NCBI RefSeq assembly: GCF_000315425.1
Contig: NZ_JH992925.1
Coordinates: 150,208-214,207 of the forward strand
DNA length: 64,000 bases
Origin: Massilia timonae CCUG 45783
GTDB lineage: Bacteria > Pseudomonadota > Gammaproteobacteria > Burkholderiales > Burkholderiaceae_D
Reading direction: 5' to 3'
Shown here: positions 1 to 7,470 of the stretch, piece after piece
Position numbering within the stretch: position 1 is the stretch's first letter
Layout of the letters: every line of letters begins with the position of its first letter
Notes under the pieces: generated by a model
Seen by the model: the letters and a program-made list of their open reading frames with translations, nothing else
Databases searched by the model: none
Told to the model about the DNA's origin: nothing
Translations under genes and position numbers: made by a program

Positions 1-534
1 TACCGCGACCCGAGCCTGTGGCTGGCGGAAGGCTGGGACCGCGTCTGCTCGGGCGAGATCACGCGGCCCTTGTACTGGATCGAGCACGAGGATGGCTGGC
101 GCGAGTTCACCCTGCACGGCGTGCAGCCGCTCGACCCCGAGCGTCCCGTCACCCACGTCTCGCTGTACGAGGCCGACGCCTATGCGCGCTGGCGTGGCGC
201 ACGCCTGCCTACCGAGGCGGAATGGGAATTTGCCGCGCGCCAGTCGAGCCTGGGCGGAGTGCCTGTGCATCATCCGGCGGCGGCCAGCGGCGCCGGCCTG
301 CAGCAGATGTTCGGCGCCTGCTGGCAGTGGACGGGCAGCAGCTACGCGCCATATCCCGGCTATTCTCCGGCGCCGGGCGCCATCGGCGAATACAACGGCA
401 AGTTCATGGTCAACCAGTACGTGCTGCGCGGCTCGTCGTGCGCCACGCCCGAGGGCCATGCGCGCGCCAGCTACCGCAACTTCTTCCCGTCCGGCGCACG
501 CTGGCAGTTCACCGGCATCCGGCTGGCGAGATGA
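1..534 (+). CDS. egtB: Ergothioneine biosynthesis protein EgtB, C-terminal part
   Basis: The reading frame is open from base 1, so the 5' end lies outside the window; about 177 codons remain. What is visible is the C-type-lectin-like sulfatase-modifying-factor (FGE) fold: the LPTEAEWEFAAR motif, a WQWTGSSYAPYPGY block and a final block ending RNFFPSGARWQFTGIRLAR, which is the typical end of EgtB-type proteins. EgtB is the non-haem iron sulfoxide synthase that couples gamma-glutamylcysteine or cysteine to hercynine with O2. The N-terminal DinB-like iron-binding domain is not visible, so catalytic residues cannot be judged. The stop overlaps the ATG of the next gene (ATGA), suggesting coupled translation. 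Family call is from recognition of the C-terminal signature. Confidence 0.85.
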   Translation, partial: YRDPSLWLAEGWDRVCSGEITRPLYWIEHEDGWREFTLHGVQPLDPERPVTHVSLYEADAYARWRGARLPTEAEWEFAARQSSLGGVPVHHPAAASGAGLQQMFGACWQWTGSSYAPYPGYSPAPGAIGEYNGKFMVNQYVLRGSSCATPEGHARASYRNFFPSGARWQFTGIRLAR

Positions 535-1478
535 GCCGCCGGCGTGACTGGCGCGCGCGCCTGAAGGACCAGCGCGCCAATATCTACATCCTGTCGCATC
601 CCCTCAGGTTCACCCTGCAGGTGCTGCGCGGCTTTCGCGCCAACCAGGGCCTGCTGCTGGCCGGCGCCGTCGCCTATTACGCGCTGCTGTCGATCGTGCC
701 GTTCCTGATGCTGGTGGTGGTGGCGCTGTCGCATTTCATCGATCCGGTGGAGCTGCTCGACACCTTGCGCCGCTATCTCGAGCTGCTGGTGCCGGGCCAG
801 TCGCGCCCGATCGTGACCGAGGTCGCCAACTTCCTGCAGGACCGCCAGCTGCTGACCTGGGTGCTGGCGCTGACCATGCTGTTTTTCAGCTCGCTCGCGT
901 TTACCGTGCTGGAAAATGCGATGAGCGTGATCTTCGTGCACCGGGTCGCGGTGCGGCGGCGCCATTTTCTGGTCTCGGCCGTGCTGCCTTATTGCTATAT
1001 CCTGGCGTTGGGCATCGGCATCATGGTGGTAACGCTGGTCGCCGGCGCGCTGCAGGTGATGGGGTCCGAGAGCGTCTGGCTGTTTAACTACAAGTGGTCG
1101 CTGGGCGGGGTGTCGGGAATATTGCTGTACCTGCTGGGACTGGCGGGCGAGATCCTGGTGCTGACCTCGATCTACCTGGTGATGCCGGTGGGTAGGCTGT
1201 CGATCTGGCATGCCTTCATCGGCGGCGCGACGGCGGCGTTGCTGTGGGAAATCGCGCGCCACGTGCTGGTCTGGTATTTCTCGACGCTGTCGCAGGTGAA
1301 CCTGGTGTATGGCTCGATGACGACCGCGATCGTGGTGATGTTCTCGCTGGAGATCGCCGCCACCTTGCTGCTGCTGGGAGCCCAGGTGATCGCCGAATAC
1401 GAGCGGGTGGGGCAGGCCGGCGGCGGGGAGCCGCCGGCGCAGCCGGCCTGCGATATTCCGCCGCTGGCGCGTGGCTGA
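531..1478 (+). CDS. YihY/BrkB-family inner membrane protein
   Basis: A 315-residue integral membrane protein. The start is chosen at the ATG that overlaps the egtB stop; the protein then begins MSRRRDWRARLKDQRAN, the charged cytoplasmic lead typical of the family. Hydrophobic segments follow at about residues 40-65, 100-120, 145-170, 185-210, 215-240 and 250-275. A GAVAYYALLSIVPFL block near residue 45 and a YGSMTTAIVVMFSLEIAATLLLLGAQ block near the end are the family landmarks. YihY/BrkB proteins were once annotated as tRNA-processing ribonuclease BN, which is now considered wrong; their biochemical function is not settled. The C-terminal tail is short, Pro/Gly/Ala rich and presumably cytoplasmic. 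Confidence 0.85.
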   Translation: MSRRRDWRARLKDQRANIYILSHPLRFTLQVLRGFRANQGLLLAGAVAYYALLSIVPFLMLVVVALSHFIDPVELLDTLRRYLELLVPGQSRPIVTEVANFLQDRQLLTWVLALTMLFFSSLAFTVLENAMSVIFVHRVAVRRRHFLVSAVLPYCYILALGIGIMVVTLVAGALQVMGSESVWLFNYKWSLGGVSGILLYLLGLAGEILVLTSIYLVMPVGRLSIWHAFIGGATAALLWEIARHVLVWYFSTLSQVNLVYGSMTTAIVVMFSLEIAATLLLLGAQVIAEYERVGQAGGGEPPAQPACDIPPLARG

Positions 1479-1526
1479 CATCGTCGACCTCGCGCCAGCG
1501 GCGTTCTTTGCTTCTTACTTTGCTTC

Positions 1527-2492
1527 TTACTTCGCTTCGCCCTTCGGCTTGATCATCAGGCTGGCGATGCAGCTGCCAGCGATCAGCACGGCGACGACGG
1601 TCAGCGAAGCCTGCACCGGCACGTGATACCACGGCATGATCAGCATCTTGACGCCGATGAAGGTCAGGACCATCGCCAGGCCATACTTGAGCAGGTGGAA
1701 GCGGTCAGCCACGTCGACCAGCAGGAAGTACAGCGCACGCAGGCCCAGGATCGCGAACATGTTCGACGTAAACACGATGAACGGGTCGGTCGTGATCGCG
1801 AAGATTGCCGGGATCGAGTCCACCGCGAAGATCAGGTCGGTCACCTCGATCAGGATCAGCACCAGGAACAGCGGCGTCACGTAACGCAGGCCGTCCTTGC
1901 GCACGAAGAACTTCTCGCCATGGTCGCCCTCGGCCACCCGCAGGTGCTTGCGCGCCAGCTTCAGGATCGGGTTGTTGGCCACGTCCGGTTCTTCGTCGAC
2001 CGCCACCAGCATGCGGATACCGGTGAACAGCAGGAAGGCGCCGAACAGGTACAGGACCCAGCTGAATTCGCTCACGACCCAGGCGCCGGCGCTGATCATG
2101 ATGGCGCGCATGATGATCGCACCGAGCACGCCATAGATCAGGACGCGGCGCTGGTATTGCTGCGGCACCTGGAAGGCGGTGAAGATCAGCAGGAACACGA
2201 ACACGTTGTCGACCGACAGCGCTTTCTCGATCAGGTAGCCCGAGAAGAATTCGAGTGATTTCTGGCTCGCGATTTCAGGGCCGGCGGTGTCCTTCAGGTA
2301 GAAGTACAGGGCGGCATTGAAGATCAGCGCCAGGCTGACCCACACCAGCGACCAGATGCCGGCTTCCTTGACGCTGACCTTGTGCGCCTTGTTGCCGCCG
2401 AAGACGAACAGGTCGAGCGCCAGCATGACGAGCACGAAGCCGACGAAGCCGGCCCACATCATGGGGCTTGCGATGGTTTCCAATCCGTTCAT
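1527..2492 (-). CDS. TerC/Alx-family membrane transporter
   Basis: A 321-residue TerC-family protein with about eight hydrophobic segments. Family landmarks are visible: acidic motifs in membrane segments (EKALSVDNVFVFLLIF near residue 80 and IEVTDLIFAVDSIPAIFAI near residue 210) and the conserved FTSNMFAILGLRALYF block. The start at MNGLETIASPMMW is preceded by AAGGAG about 8 bases upstream; a longer frame exists upstream but has no ribosome site. TerC/Alx proteins are linked to manganese export, alkaline pH and tellurite resistance, and the acidic membrane motifs are thought to bind metal. It is transcribed divergently from an NhaR-like regulator 150 bp away, an arrangement that suggests control by that regulator. 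No Mn riboswitch is recognisable in its leader. Confidence 0.85.
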   Translation of the reverse strand: MNGLETIASPMMWAGFVGFVLVMLALDLFVFGGNKAHKVSVKEAGIWSLVWVSLALIFNAALYFYLKDTAGPEIASQKSLEFFSGYLIEKALSVDNVFVFLLIFTAFQVPQQYQRRVLIYGVLGAIIMRAIMISAGAWVVSEFSWVLYLFGAFLLFTGIRMLVAVDEEPDVANNPILKLARKHLRVAEGDHGEKFFVRKDGLRYVTPLFLVLILIEVTDLIFAVDSIPAIFAITTDPFIVFTSNMFAILGLRALYFLLVDVADRFHLLKYGLAMVLTFIGVKMLIMPWYHVPVQASLTVVAVLIAGSCIASLMIKPKGEAK

Positions 2493-2577
2493 CGGTAACT
2501 CCTTGTACTTGCAGTGAGACGAGGGGGCATGACAGTCCTCCGGTTGATAATAAAACCCCACTATAGAGCGCACCGAT

Positions 2578-2628
2578 ACATCGCACAAATCGAATCTTAT
2601 TTGATGTAACATCGGTTTTTTCGATGTT
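2578..2628. promoter_or_regulatory. Cluster of CGATGT/ACATCG half-sites between terC and nhaR-like gene
   Basis: The 150-bp divergent spacer carries four copies of the half-site: ACATCG at 2578-2583, GATGT at 2603-2607, ACATCG at 2609-2614 and CGATGT at 2622-2627. Two of them form a perfect 7-7-7 inverted repeat (AACATCG and CGATGTT, 2608-2628), and GATGT/ACATC at 2603-2613 forms a second one. LysR-type regulators usually bind such dyads beside their own gene, so this is the likely operator for the NhaR-like protein. Binding is inferred only. Confidence 0.5.
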
Positions 2629-2642
2629 TACGAGAGCGCGCC

Positions 2643-3581
2643 ATGTCGACACTCAATTACAAGCACCTGCGCTACTTCTGGATGGTGGCGAAGACCGGCA
2701 GCATCGCCAGGGCGGCCGAGCAACTGCACCTGACCCCGCACTCGATCTCGGGCCAGCTGTCCGAATTCGCCGACAGCCTGGGCGTGGAACTGTTTCGCCG
2801 GGTCGGGCGCAAGCTCGAACTGACCGACACCGGGCGCCGCATCGTGAGCTATGCCGAAGAGATTTTCAATACCGGCGACGAGCTGCTCGAGCTGGTGCGC
2901 GACCACGCCTTCGCCACCACCACCTACCGCGTCGGCTGCGCCGACTCGGTCTCCAAGCTGATCGCCTTCGACCTGGTGGAGCCGGCGCTCAAGCTGAAAG
3001 AGCCCGTCAAGCTGATCTGCCGCGAAGGGCGCCTCGACAGCCTGATCGCCGACCTGGCGGTGCACCGGCTCGACCTGGTCATCGCCGACCGCCCGATCCC
3101 GGGCCACTTCAGCGTGCGCGCCTATAACCACTTGCTGGGCGAGAGCCCGATGACGGCCTTTTGCACCGAGGCGCTGGCGGCCAGCTTCGACCAGCCGTTC
3201 CCGGCCTGCCTGCACAATGCGCCGCTGCTGTTGCCGGGCGAGGATTTCGCGATCCACCAGCGGCTGTTGCGCTGGCTCGAGCGCTGCGACGTGCATCCGC
3301 GCGTGGTGGGGGAGTTCGACGACAGCGCGATGATCCAGGCCTTCGGCCGCTCGGGCGCCGGCGTGTTCTTCGCGCCGAGCGTGATCGCGGCCCAGGTCGC
3401 CAGCCAGTACGGACTGGTCGCGCTGGGCCAGGTCGAGTCGGTGGTCGAGCAGGTGTATGCGATCACGACCGAGCGCCGCATGAGCCATCCGGCCACGGTG
3501 GCGATCAGCAGGCTGGCGCGCGACAAGCTGTTTGCGCGTGGCGACGGCCGCAGCGACGGCGCAGGCGTCGGCGGAAGCTGA
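2643..3581 (+). CDS. LysR-type regulator, NhaR-like
   Basis: A 312-residue LysR-family transcription regulator. Residues 5-64 are the winged HTH (YKHLRYFWMVAKTGSIARAA, then LTPHSISGQL); the rest is a two-lobed effector-binding domain. The block LGVELFRRVGRKLELTDTG and the C-terminal VVGEFDDSAMIQAFGRSGAG followed by VFFAPSVIA are features of NhaR, the regulator that activates nhaA in response to Na+ and pH, rather than of LysR proteins generally. No antiporter is in the window; the neighbour is the divergent terC gene, so this gene probably controls terC and itself. A second NhaR-like protein sits at 59842. The C-terminal 15 residues are Gly/Ala rich and probably disordered. Confidence 0.85.
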   Translation: MSTLNYKHLRYFWMVAKTGSIARAAEQLHLTPHSISGQLSEFADSLGVELFRRVGRKLELTDTGRRIVSYAEEIFNTGDELLELVRDHAFATTTYRVGCADSVSKLIAFDLVEPALKLKEPVKLICREGRLDSLIADLAVHRLDLVIADRPIPGHFSVRAYNHLLGESPMTAFCTEALAASFDQPFPACLHNAPLLLPGEDFAIHQRLLRWLERCDVHPRVVGEFDDSAMIQAFGRSGAGVFFAPSVIAAQVASQYGLVALGQVESVVEQVYAITTERRMSHPATVAISRLARDKLFARGDGRSDGAGVGGS

Positions 3582-3682
3582 CCATGCCGTTGCGCTCAGT
3601 CAATCCGAGGTGACGCCGCGAATGGCACAGTAAGTTCTTGCCCAAAACCAATCGGACGCAAAAACTGTTCGGGAGATGCACC

Positions 3683-4333
3683 ATGGGACTGCTGCGCGGC
3701 TGCGATTCGCCGTTTACCATCGCGGCCCACGCCGCCTCGCTGCGCCGGCGCGGCATCGACTTCGTCATGCGGCGCTACAGCCGCGATCCATCGACCAACC
3801 TCGACGCCGGGGAGGCGCAGCGCCTGTGCGGCGCCGGTCTGCGCATCGGCGCGCTATGGGAGGGATGCGGGGCGCGCGACCGGCTCACGCGCCAGCAGGG
3901 CTTGCGCGACGGCGCCGAGGCCCTGCACCTGGCCCGCGCGGCCGGACAGCCGCCCGGCAGCGCGATCTATTTCGCCCTGGGCGAGGACACGACGCCGGCC
4001 GACATCGATGGCGTGCTGAAGCACTATCTGGCCGGGGTGCGCAGCGCGCTGGGCGGCGCCGCGGGCTACCGCGTCGGGGTGCACGGCAGCCATGCCTGGT
4101 GCGCCGGACTGGTCGACCGCGGGCTCGGCGCATTGAGCTGGCTGGTCTCGATGCCGGCCGGTGGGGTGGCGCCGCGCCACAACCTGCTGCAATGGCCGTC
4201 CGCGCGCCTGGTGCTCGACGGCGCCGAGCTGCGCCTGTCGCCCGTGCTGGGGCAGCCGGGGAGGGACCCCGGCCTGTTCCAGCTGGCCGGGCCTGGCGCG
4301 GCGCTCAGCGCCGCGTTCAGGCGCGAACGCTGA
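3683..4333 (+). CDS. DUF1906 (Rv2525c-like glycoside-hydrolase-like) protein
   Basis: A 216-residue protein with the DUF1906 layout: GCDSPFTIAAHAASLRRRG then FVMRRYS at the N-terminus, LDAGEAQRLCGAGLRIGALWE, and a central IYFALGEDTT strand. DUF1906 folds as a TIM barrel resembling glycoside hydrolases (Rv2525c of mycobacteria, other members in peptidoglycan-related proteins). The usual YFAVDxD strand is replaced here by YFALGED, so the acidic residue normally at that position is lost or shifted. The ATG at 3683 is chosen because GGGAG lies 7 bases upstream; an in-frame ATG at 3638 has no such site. No signal peptide is seen. Its 3' end overlaps selD tail to tail by 17 bp. The substrate is unknown. 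Confidence 0.7.
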   Translation: MGLLRGCDSPFTIAAHAASLRRRGIDFVMRRYSRDPSTNLDAGEAQRLCGAGLRIGALWEGCGARDRLTRQQGLRDGAEALHLARAAGQPPGSAIYFALGEDTTPADIDGVLKHYLAGVRSALGGAAGYRVGVHGSHAWCAGLVDRGLGALSWLVSMPAGGVAPRHNLLQWPSARLVLDGAELRLSPVLGQPGRDPGLFQLAGPGAALSAAFRRER

Positions 4334-5372
4334 CGCCGGCGGCGCCGGCGTCGATGCGCCCGACCACCGCCGCGTCCGCGAACCCTTCGCGCGCGAACAG
4401 GGCCAGCACGTCGTCGACCGCGGCCGGATCGCAGGCCACCAGCAGCCCGCCCGAGGTTTGCGGATCGGTCAGCAGCGCGCGCTGGGCCGGGGTGAGGGAT
4501 GCATCCAGCTGGACGTCCTTGCCATAGGCATCCCAGTTGCGGCCTGAAGCGCCGGTGAAGAAGCCGTCGTGCGCCAGTTGCAGCACGCCTGGCAGCAGCG
4601 GGATCGCCGGCATATCCAATTGCGCGTGCAGCTGGGCGCCGCGCGCGATCTCGAGCAGGTGGCCCAGGAGGCCAAAGCCGGTGACGTCGGTCATGGCGTG
4701 CACGCCCGGCATGTCGGCCAGCAGGCGGCCCGGCTTGTTCAACTTGGTGGTGTTGGCGATCATGGCCGCATAGCCTTCCTCGCCCAGCACGCCCTTCTTG
4801 AGCGCGGCCGACAGCACGCCCACGCCCAGGGGCTTGCCCAGCACCAGCACGTCGCCGGCGCGGGCGGCGCTGTTCTTCTTGACCTTGGCCGGATGCACCA
4901 GGCCCATCACTACCAGGCCATAGATCGGCTCGACGGAATCGATCGTGTGGCCGCCGGCGATCGGGATGCCGGCTTCGCGGCAGATCGAGGCGCCGCCTTC
5001 CAGGATCTGGCCGATGGTCTCGAGCGGCAGTTTGTTTATCGGCATGCCGACCAGGGCCAGCGCCATGATCGGGGTGCCGCCCATCGCGTACACGTCAGAG
5101 ATCGCATTGGTGGCGGCGATGCGGCCGAAGTCGAACGGGTCGTCGACGATCGGCATGAAGAAATCGGTGGTGGCGACCAGCGCCTGCTCGTCGTTGAGCT
5201 GGTAGACCGCGGCGTCGTCCGAGGTCTCGATCCCGACCATCAGCTCCTTCGGCAGCGGGAAGCCGCCCGAGGACTTGAGGATCTCGGCCAGCACGCCGGG
5301 CGCGATCTTGCAGCCGCAGCCGCCGCCGTGCGAGAACGAGGTGAGTTTGATGGGTTGGTCGGTGGTGCTCAT
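4317..5372 (-). CDS. selD: Selenide, water dikinase SelD
   Basis: A 351-residue enzyme that makes selenophosphate from selenide and ATP, the selenium donor for selenocysteine and 2-selenouridine tRNA. The N-terminal GGGCGCKIAP loop has the catalytic Cys (C19, equivalent to E. coli C17) and Lys (K22); it is a Cys, not a Sec, enzyme. The ATP-binding TTDFFMPIVDDPFDFGRIAA segment, IAGGHTID and the DVTGFGLLGH motif are intact. The start at MSTTDQPIKL aligns with the family; the longer frame upstream runs through a terminator and is rejected. Neither selA/selB nor a selenouridine synthase gene is in the window, so the pathway it feeds cannot be told from here. Confidence 0.95.
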   Translation of the reverse strand: MSTTDQPIKLTSFSHGGGCGCKIAPGVLAEILKSSGGFPLPKELMVGIETSDDAAVYQLNDEQALVATTDFFMPIVDDPFDFGRIAATNAISDVYAMGGTPIMALALVGMPINKLPLETIGQILEGGASICREAGIPIAGGHTIDSVEPIYGLVVMGLVHPAKVKKNSAARAGDVLVLGKPLGVGVLSAALKKGVLGEEGYAAMIANTTKLNKPGRLLADMPGVHAMTDVTGFGLLGHLLEIARGAQLHAQLDMPAIPLLPGVLQLAHDGFFTGASGRNWDAYGKDVQLDASLTPAQRALLTDPQTSGGLLVACDPAAVDDVLALFAREGFADAAVVGRIDAGAAGVSVRA

Positions 5373-5449
5373 GGGATGTCCGGTTGTCGTTGATCGTGGA
5401 ATTATCGCGCAAGTCGGACGCCGGCGCTTGGCCGGGCATCCGCCATAAA

Positions 5450-5477
5450 AAAAACGGCTGCCGAAGCAGCCGTTTTT
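5450..5477 (-). terminator. Rho-independent terminator after the helicase gene
   Basis: A 9-bp perfect stem AACGGCTGC / GCAGCCGTT with a CGAA tetraloop, flanked by A8 on one side and T5 on the other. Read leftward it ends the helicase transcript, whose stop is at 5520, before selD; the U-tract on that strand is eight long. The two genes are therefore probably separate transcripts. Confidence 0.85.
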
Positions 5478-5519
5478 CACTGACGCCAAGTCAGGATCCC
5501 CGCCTGCGCGGGGACATGC

Positions 5520-7112
5520 TTATTCGCCGAACGAACGGCGTGCGCCGTCCATCGAGCGCGGGTGGGCGCCCTTGTAGCCGCCTTCGCGGCGCTGGCCCTG
5601 GCCTTCGCGCGGGCCGCCGAAGCGGTTGCCGTCGCGTGGCGCACGGTCGGCGGCCGGACGGTCGCCTTGTGGGCGCGGGGCGTAACCCTCGCGCGGGCCA
5701 CGATCGGCGTAACGGCTCTCGCCGGCTGGGCGGTCGCCGTGCGGACGCGCCGCATAGCCTTCGCGTGGCGCGCGATCGGCGTAGCCGCGCTCGTAGCCAC
5801 CCTCACGCGGACCCGACGGCTTGCCGAAACCGCGCTGGGCCGGCTTGCCGTTGCGGCCGTCGCCCGGCTTCCAGCCCGGACGCGCGGCCGAACGCGGCGC
5901 CGCCGCGCGCTTCGGTTCGAAGCCTTCGATCACGTTGACCGGGATCGGCTGGCGGGTGAAGCGCTCGATGCGGCGGATGTTCATGTTCTCGGCGTGGTTG
6001 ACCAGCGAGATCGCGGTGCCGTTGCGGCCGGCACGGCCGGTGCGGCCGATGCGGTGCACGTAGTCCTCGGGGAACTTCGGCAGGTCGTAGTTCACCACGT
6101 GGGTGATGTTCGGCACGTCGATGCCGCGCGCGGCGACGTCGGTTGCGACCAGCACCTTGACGCTGCCGCGGCGCAGGCTGTCCAGCGTGCGGTTGCGGGC
6201 GCCCTGGTGCATGTCGCCATGCAGCGCGGCGGCGGCGAAGCCGGCGATGTTCAGGCGGTCGGCGATCATGTCGGCGTCGCGCTTGGTGGCGGTGAACACC
6301 ACGGCCTGGTCCAGCGTCTCGTCGCGCAGCAGGTGGTCGAGCAGGCGGTTCTTGTGCGACAGGTCGTCGACAAAGTGCACGCGCTGCACGATGTTCTCGT
6401 GGCGGTTGGTGGCGCTGGCGATCTGGATCGTCAGCGGGTCGCTGGTGATGCGGCGCGCCATATTGCCCACGACGCCGTCCAGGGTTGCCGAGAACAGCAT
6501 GGTCTGGCGGGTCGACGGCGTGGCGGCGACGATCTTCTCGATGTCGTCGATGAAGCCCATGTCGAGCATGCGGTCGGCTTCGTCCAGCACCAGGATCTCG
6601 AGCTGCGAGAAGTCGATCTTGCCCGATTCCATGTGGTCGATCAGGCGGCCCGGCGTCGCCACCAGGATCTCGGGATTCTTGGCCAGCAGTTGCATCTGCT
6701 TCGGGTAGGGCATGCCGCCCAGGATCGAGACGCAACGCACGCGGCGCATATGGGCCGTGTACTTGTCGGTGTTGCTGGTCACTTGCAGGGCCAGCTCGCG
6801 GGTCGGGGTCAGGACCAGCATCTTCGGCTGGGCCGGCTTGAAACGGACGCGTTCGCCGCGTGCGCGGGCAGCCTGCGCTTCTTGCGCAGGAGTCTTGCCG
6901 GCAGGAGCAGGCTCGGCGTTCGCCAGGTGGTGCAGGGCCGGCAGCATGAAGGCCGCGGTCTTGCCCGAACCGGTTTGCGACGAGACCAGCAGGTCGCGGC
7001 GCGCGATGGCCGCGGGGATGGCTTGCGCCTGGACCGGGGTCGGATTGGTATAGCCGGTGTCGGCCACTGCCTGGACGATGGACGCGTGCAGGCCTAGTGC
7101 TTCAAAACTCAT
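5520..7112 (-). CDS. DEAD-box RNA helicase, RhlE-like
   Basis: A 530-residue ATP-dependent RNA helicase. Motifs in order: Q motif (TPVQAQAIPA, about residues 25-34), Walker A QTGSGKT (46-52), PTRELALQ (about 103-110), DEAD (177-180), SAT (208-210), then in RecA domain 2 VLVATDVAARGID and HRIGRTGRAG. Between motifs I and Ia there is an Ala/Arg-rich insertion of about 25 residues (about 67-95). From about residue 415 the C-terminus is a low-complexity Arg/Gly tail built from repeats such as GYAPRPQGDRPA and REGYAARPHGDRPA, which in related helicases binds RNA unspecifically. The start at MSFEALGLHASI is the family start. Such helicases act in ribosome assembly, RNA decay or cold growth; the exact role is unknown. 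Confidence 0.9.
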   Translation of the reverse strand: MSFEALGLHASIVQAVADTGYTNPTPVQAQAIPAAIARRDLLVSSQTGSGKTAAFMLPALHHLANAEPAPAGKTPAQEAQAARARGERVRFKPAQPKMLVLTPTRELALQVTSNTDKYTAHMRRVRCVSILGGMPYPKQMQLLAKNPEILVATPGRLIDHMESGKIDFSQLEILVLDEADRMLDMGFIDDIEKIVAATPSTRQTMLFSATLDGVVGNMARRITSDPLTIQIASATNRHENIVQRVHFVDDLSHKNRLLDHLLRDETLDQAVVFTATKRDADMIADRLNIAGFAAAALHGDMHQGARNRTLDSLRRGSVKVLVATDVAARGIDVPNITHVVNYDLPKFPEDYVHRIGRTGRAGRNGTAISLVNHAENMNIRRIERFTRQPIPVNVIEGFEPKRAAAPRSAARPGWKPGDGRNGKPAQRGFGKPSGPREGGYERGYADRAPREGYAARPHGDRPAGESRYADRGPREGYAPRPQGDRPAADRAPRDGNRFGGPREGQGQRREGGYKGAHPRSMDGARRSFGE

Positions 7113-7470
7113 GTGTTCTTTACTTTCGGAATAAATCATGCACGTTCGCACATGTGGCGCGAACGTAAAAATGCAACGCGAACCGACAAACGAAATGACT
7201 CAGTAATGAAAGAAATTTCGGCACAAAAGCTTTGCGCCGGGACGGTGTCTGGAAACGACACGCAAGGCGGGAGGCTTTGGAAAGGCGCTCTGATCGAGCT
7301 GCCTGGGGTTTGCGTAGCTGCTTGTTGTACTGCTGACGCTGCTATCACCGGCTCATGAGGTTCATGATGCGGGCGCGATGTCGCAGCGCACAAACGGAAC
7401 TATACAGGTTTTTCCGGTTCTTTGCACGACAGCGCGTCAAACCGTGCAGTTAATGCTGCACGGCAATATA
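7113..7470 (-). promoter_or_regulatory. Helicase leader and spacer with two hairpins
   Basis: A 358-bp gene-free stretch. Thirty bases upstream of the helicase ATG is a perfect 8-bp inverted repeat, ACGTTCGC (7142-7149) and GCGAACGT (7159-7166), with a 9-nt loop; it would lie in the mRNA leader. At the other end, 8 bases past the lytic transglycosylase stop, CCGTGCAG (7442-7449) and CTGCACGG (7456-7463) form an 8-bp hairpin without a clear U-tract, possibly its transcript end. The middle shows no convincing gene; weak open frames have no ribosome site. Confidence 0.5.

Noticed and set aside
2493..2642. A manganese (yybP-ykoY) riboswitch in the terC leader
   Set aside because: The conserved GGGGAGUA-type core and paired elements are not present in the 150-bp spacer.
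4317..5489. Longer selD start at 5489
   Set aside because: The extension passes through the terminator hairpin and adds residues unlike any SelD N-terminus.
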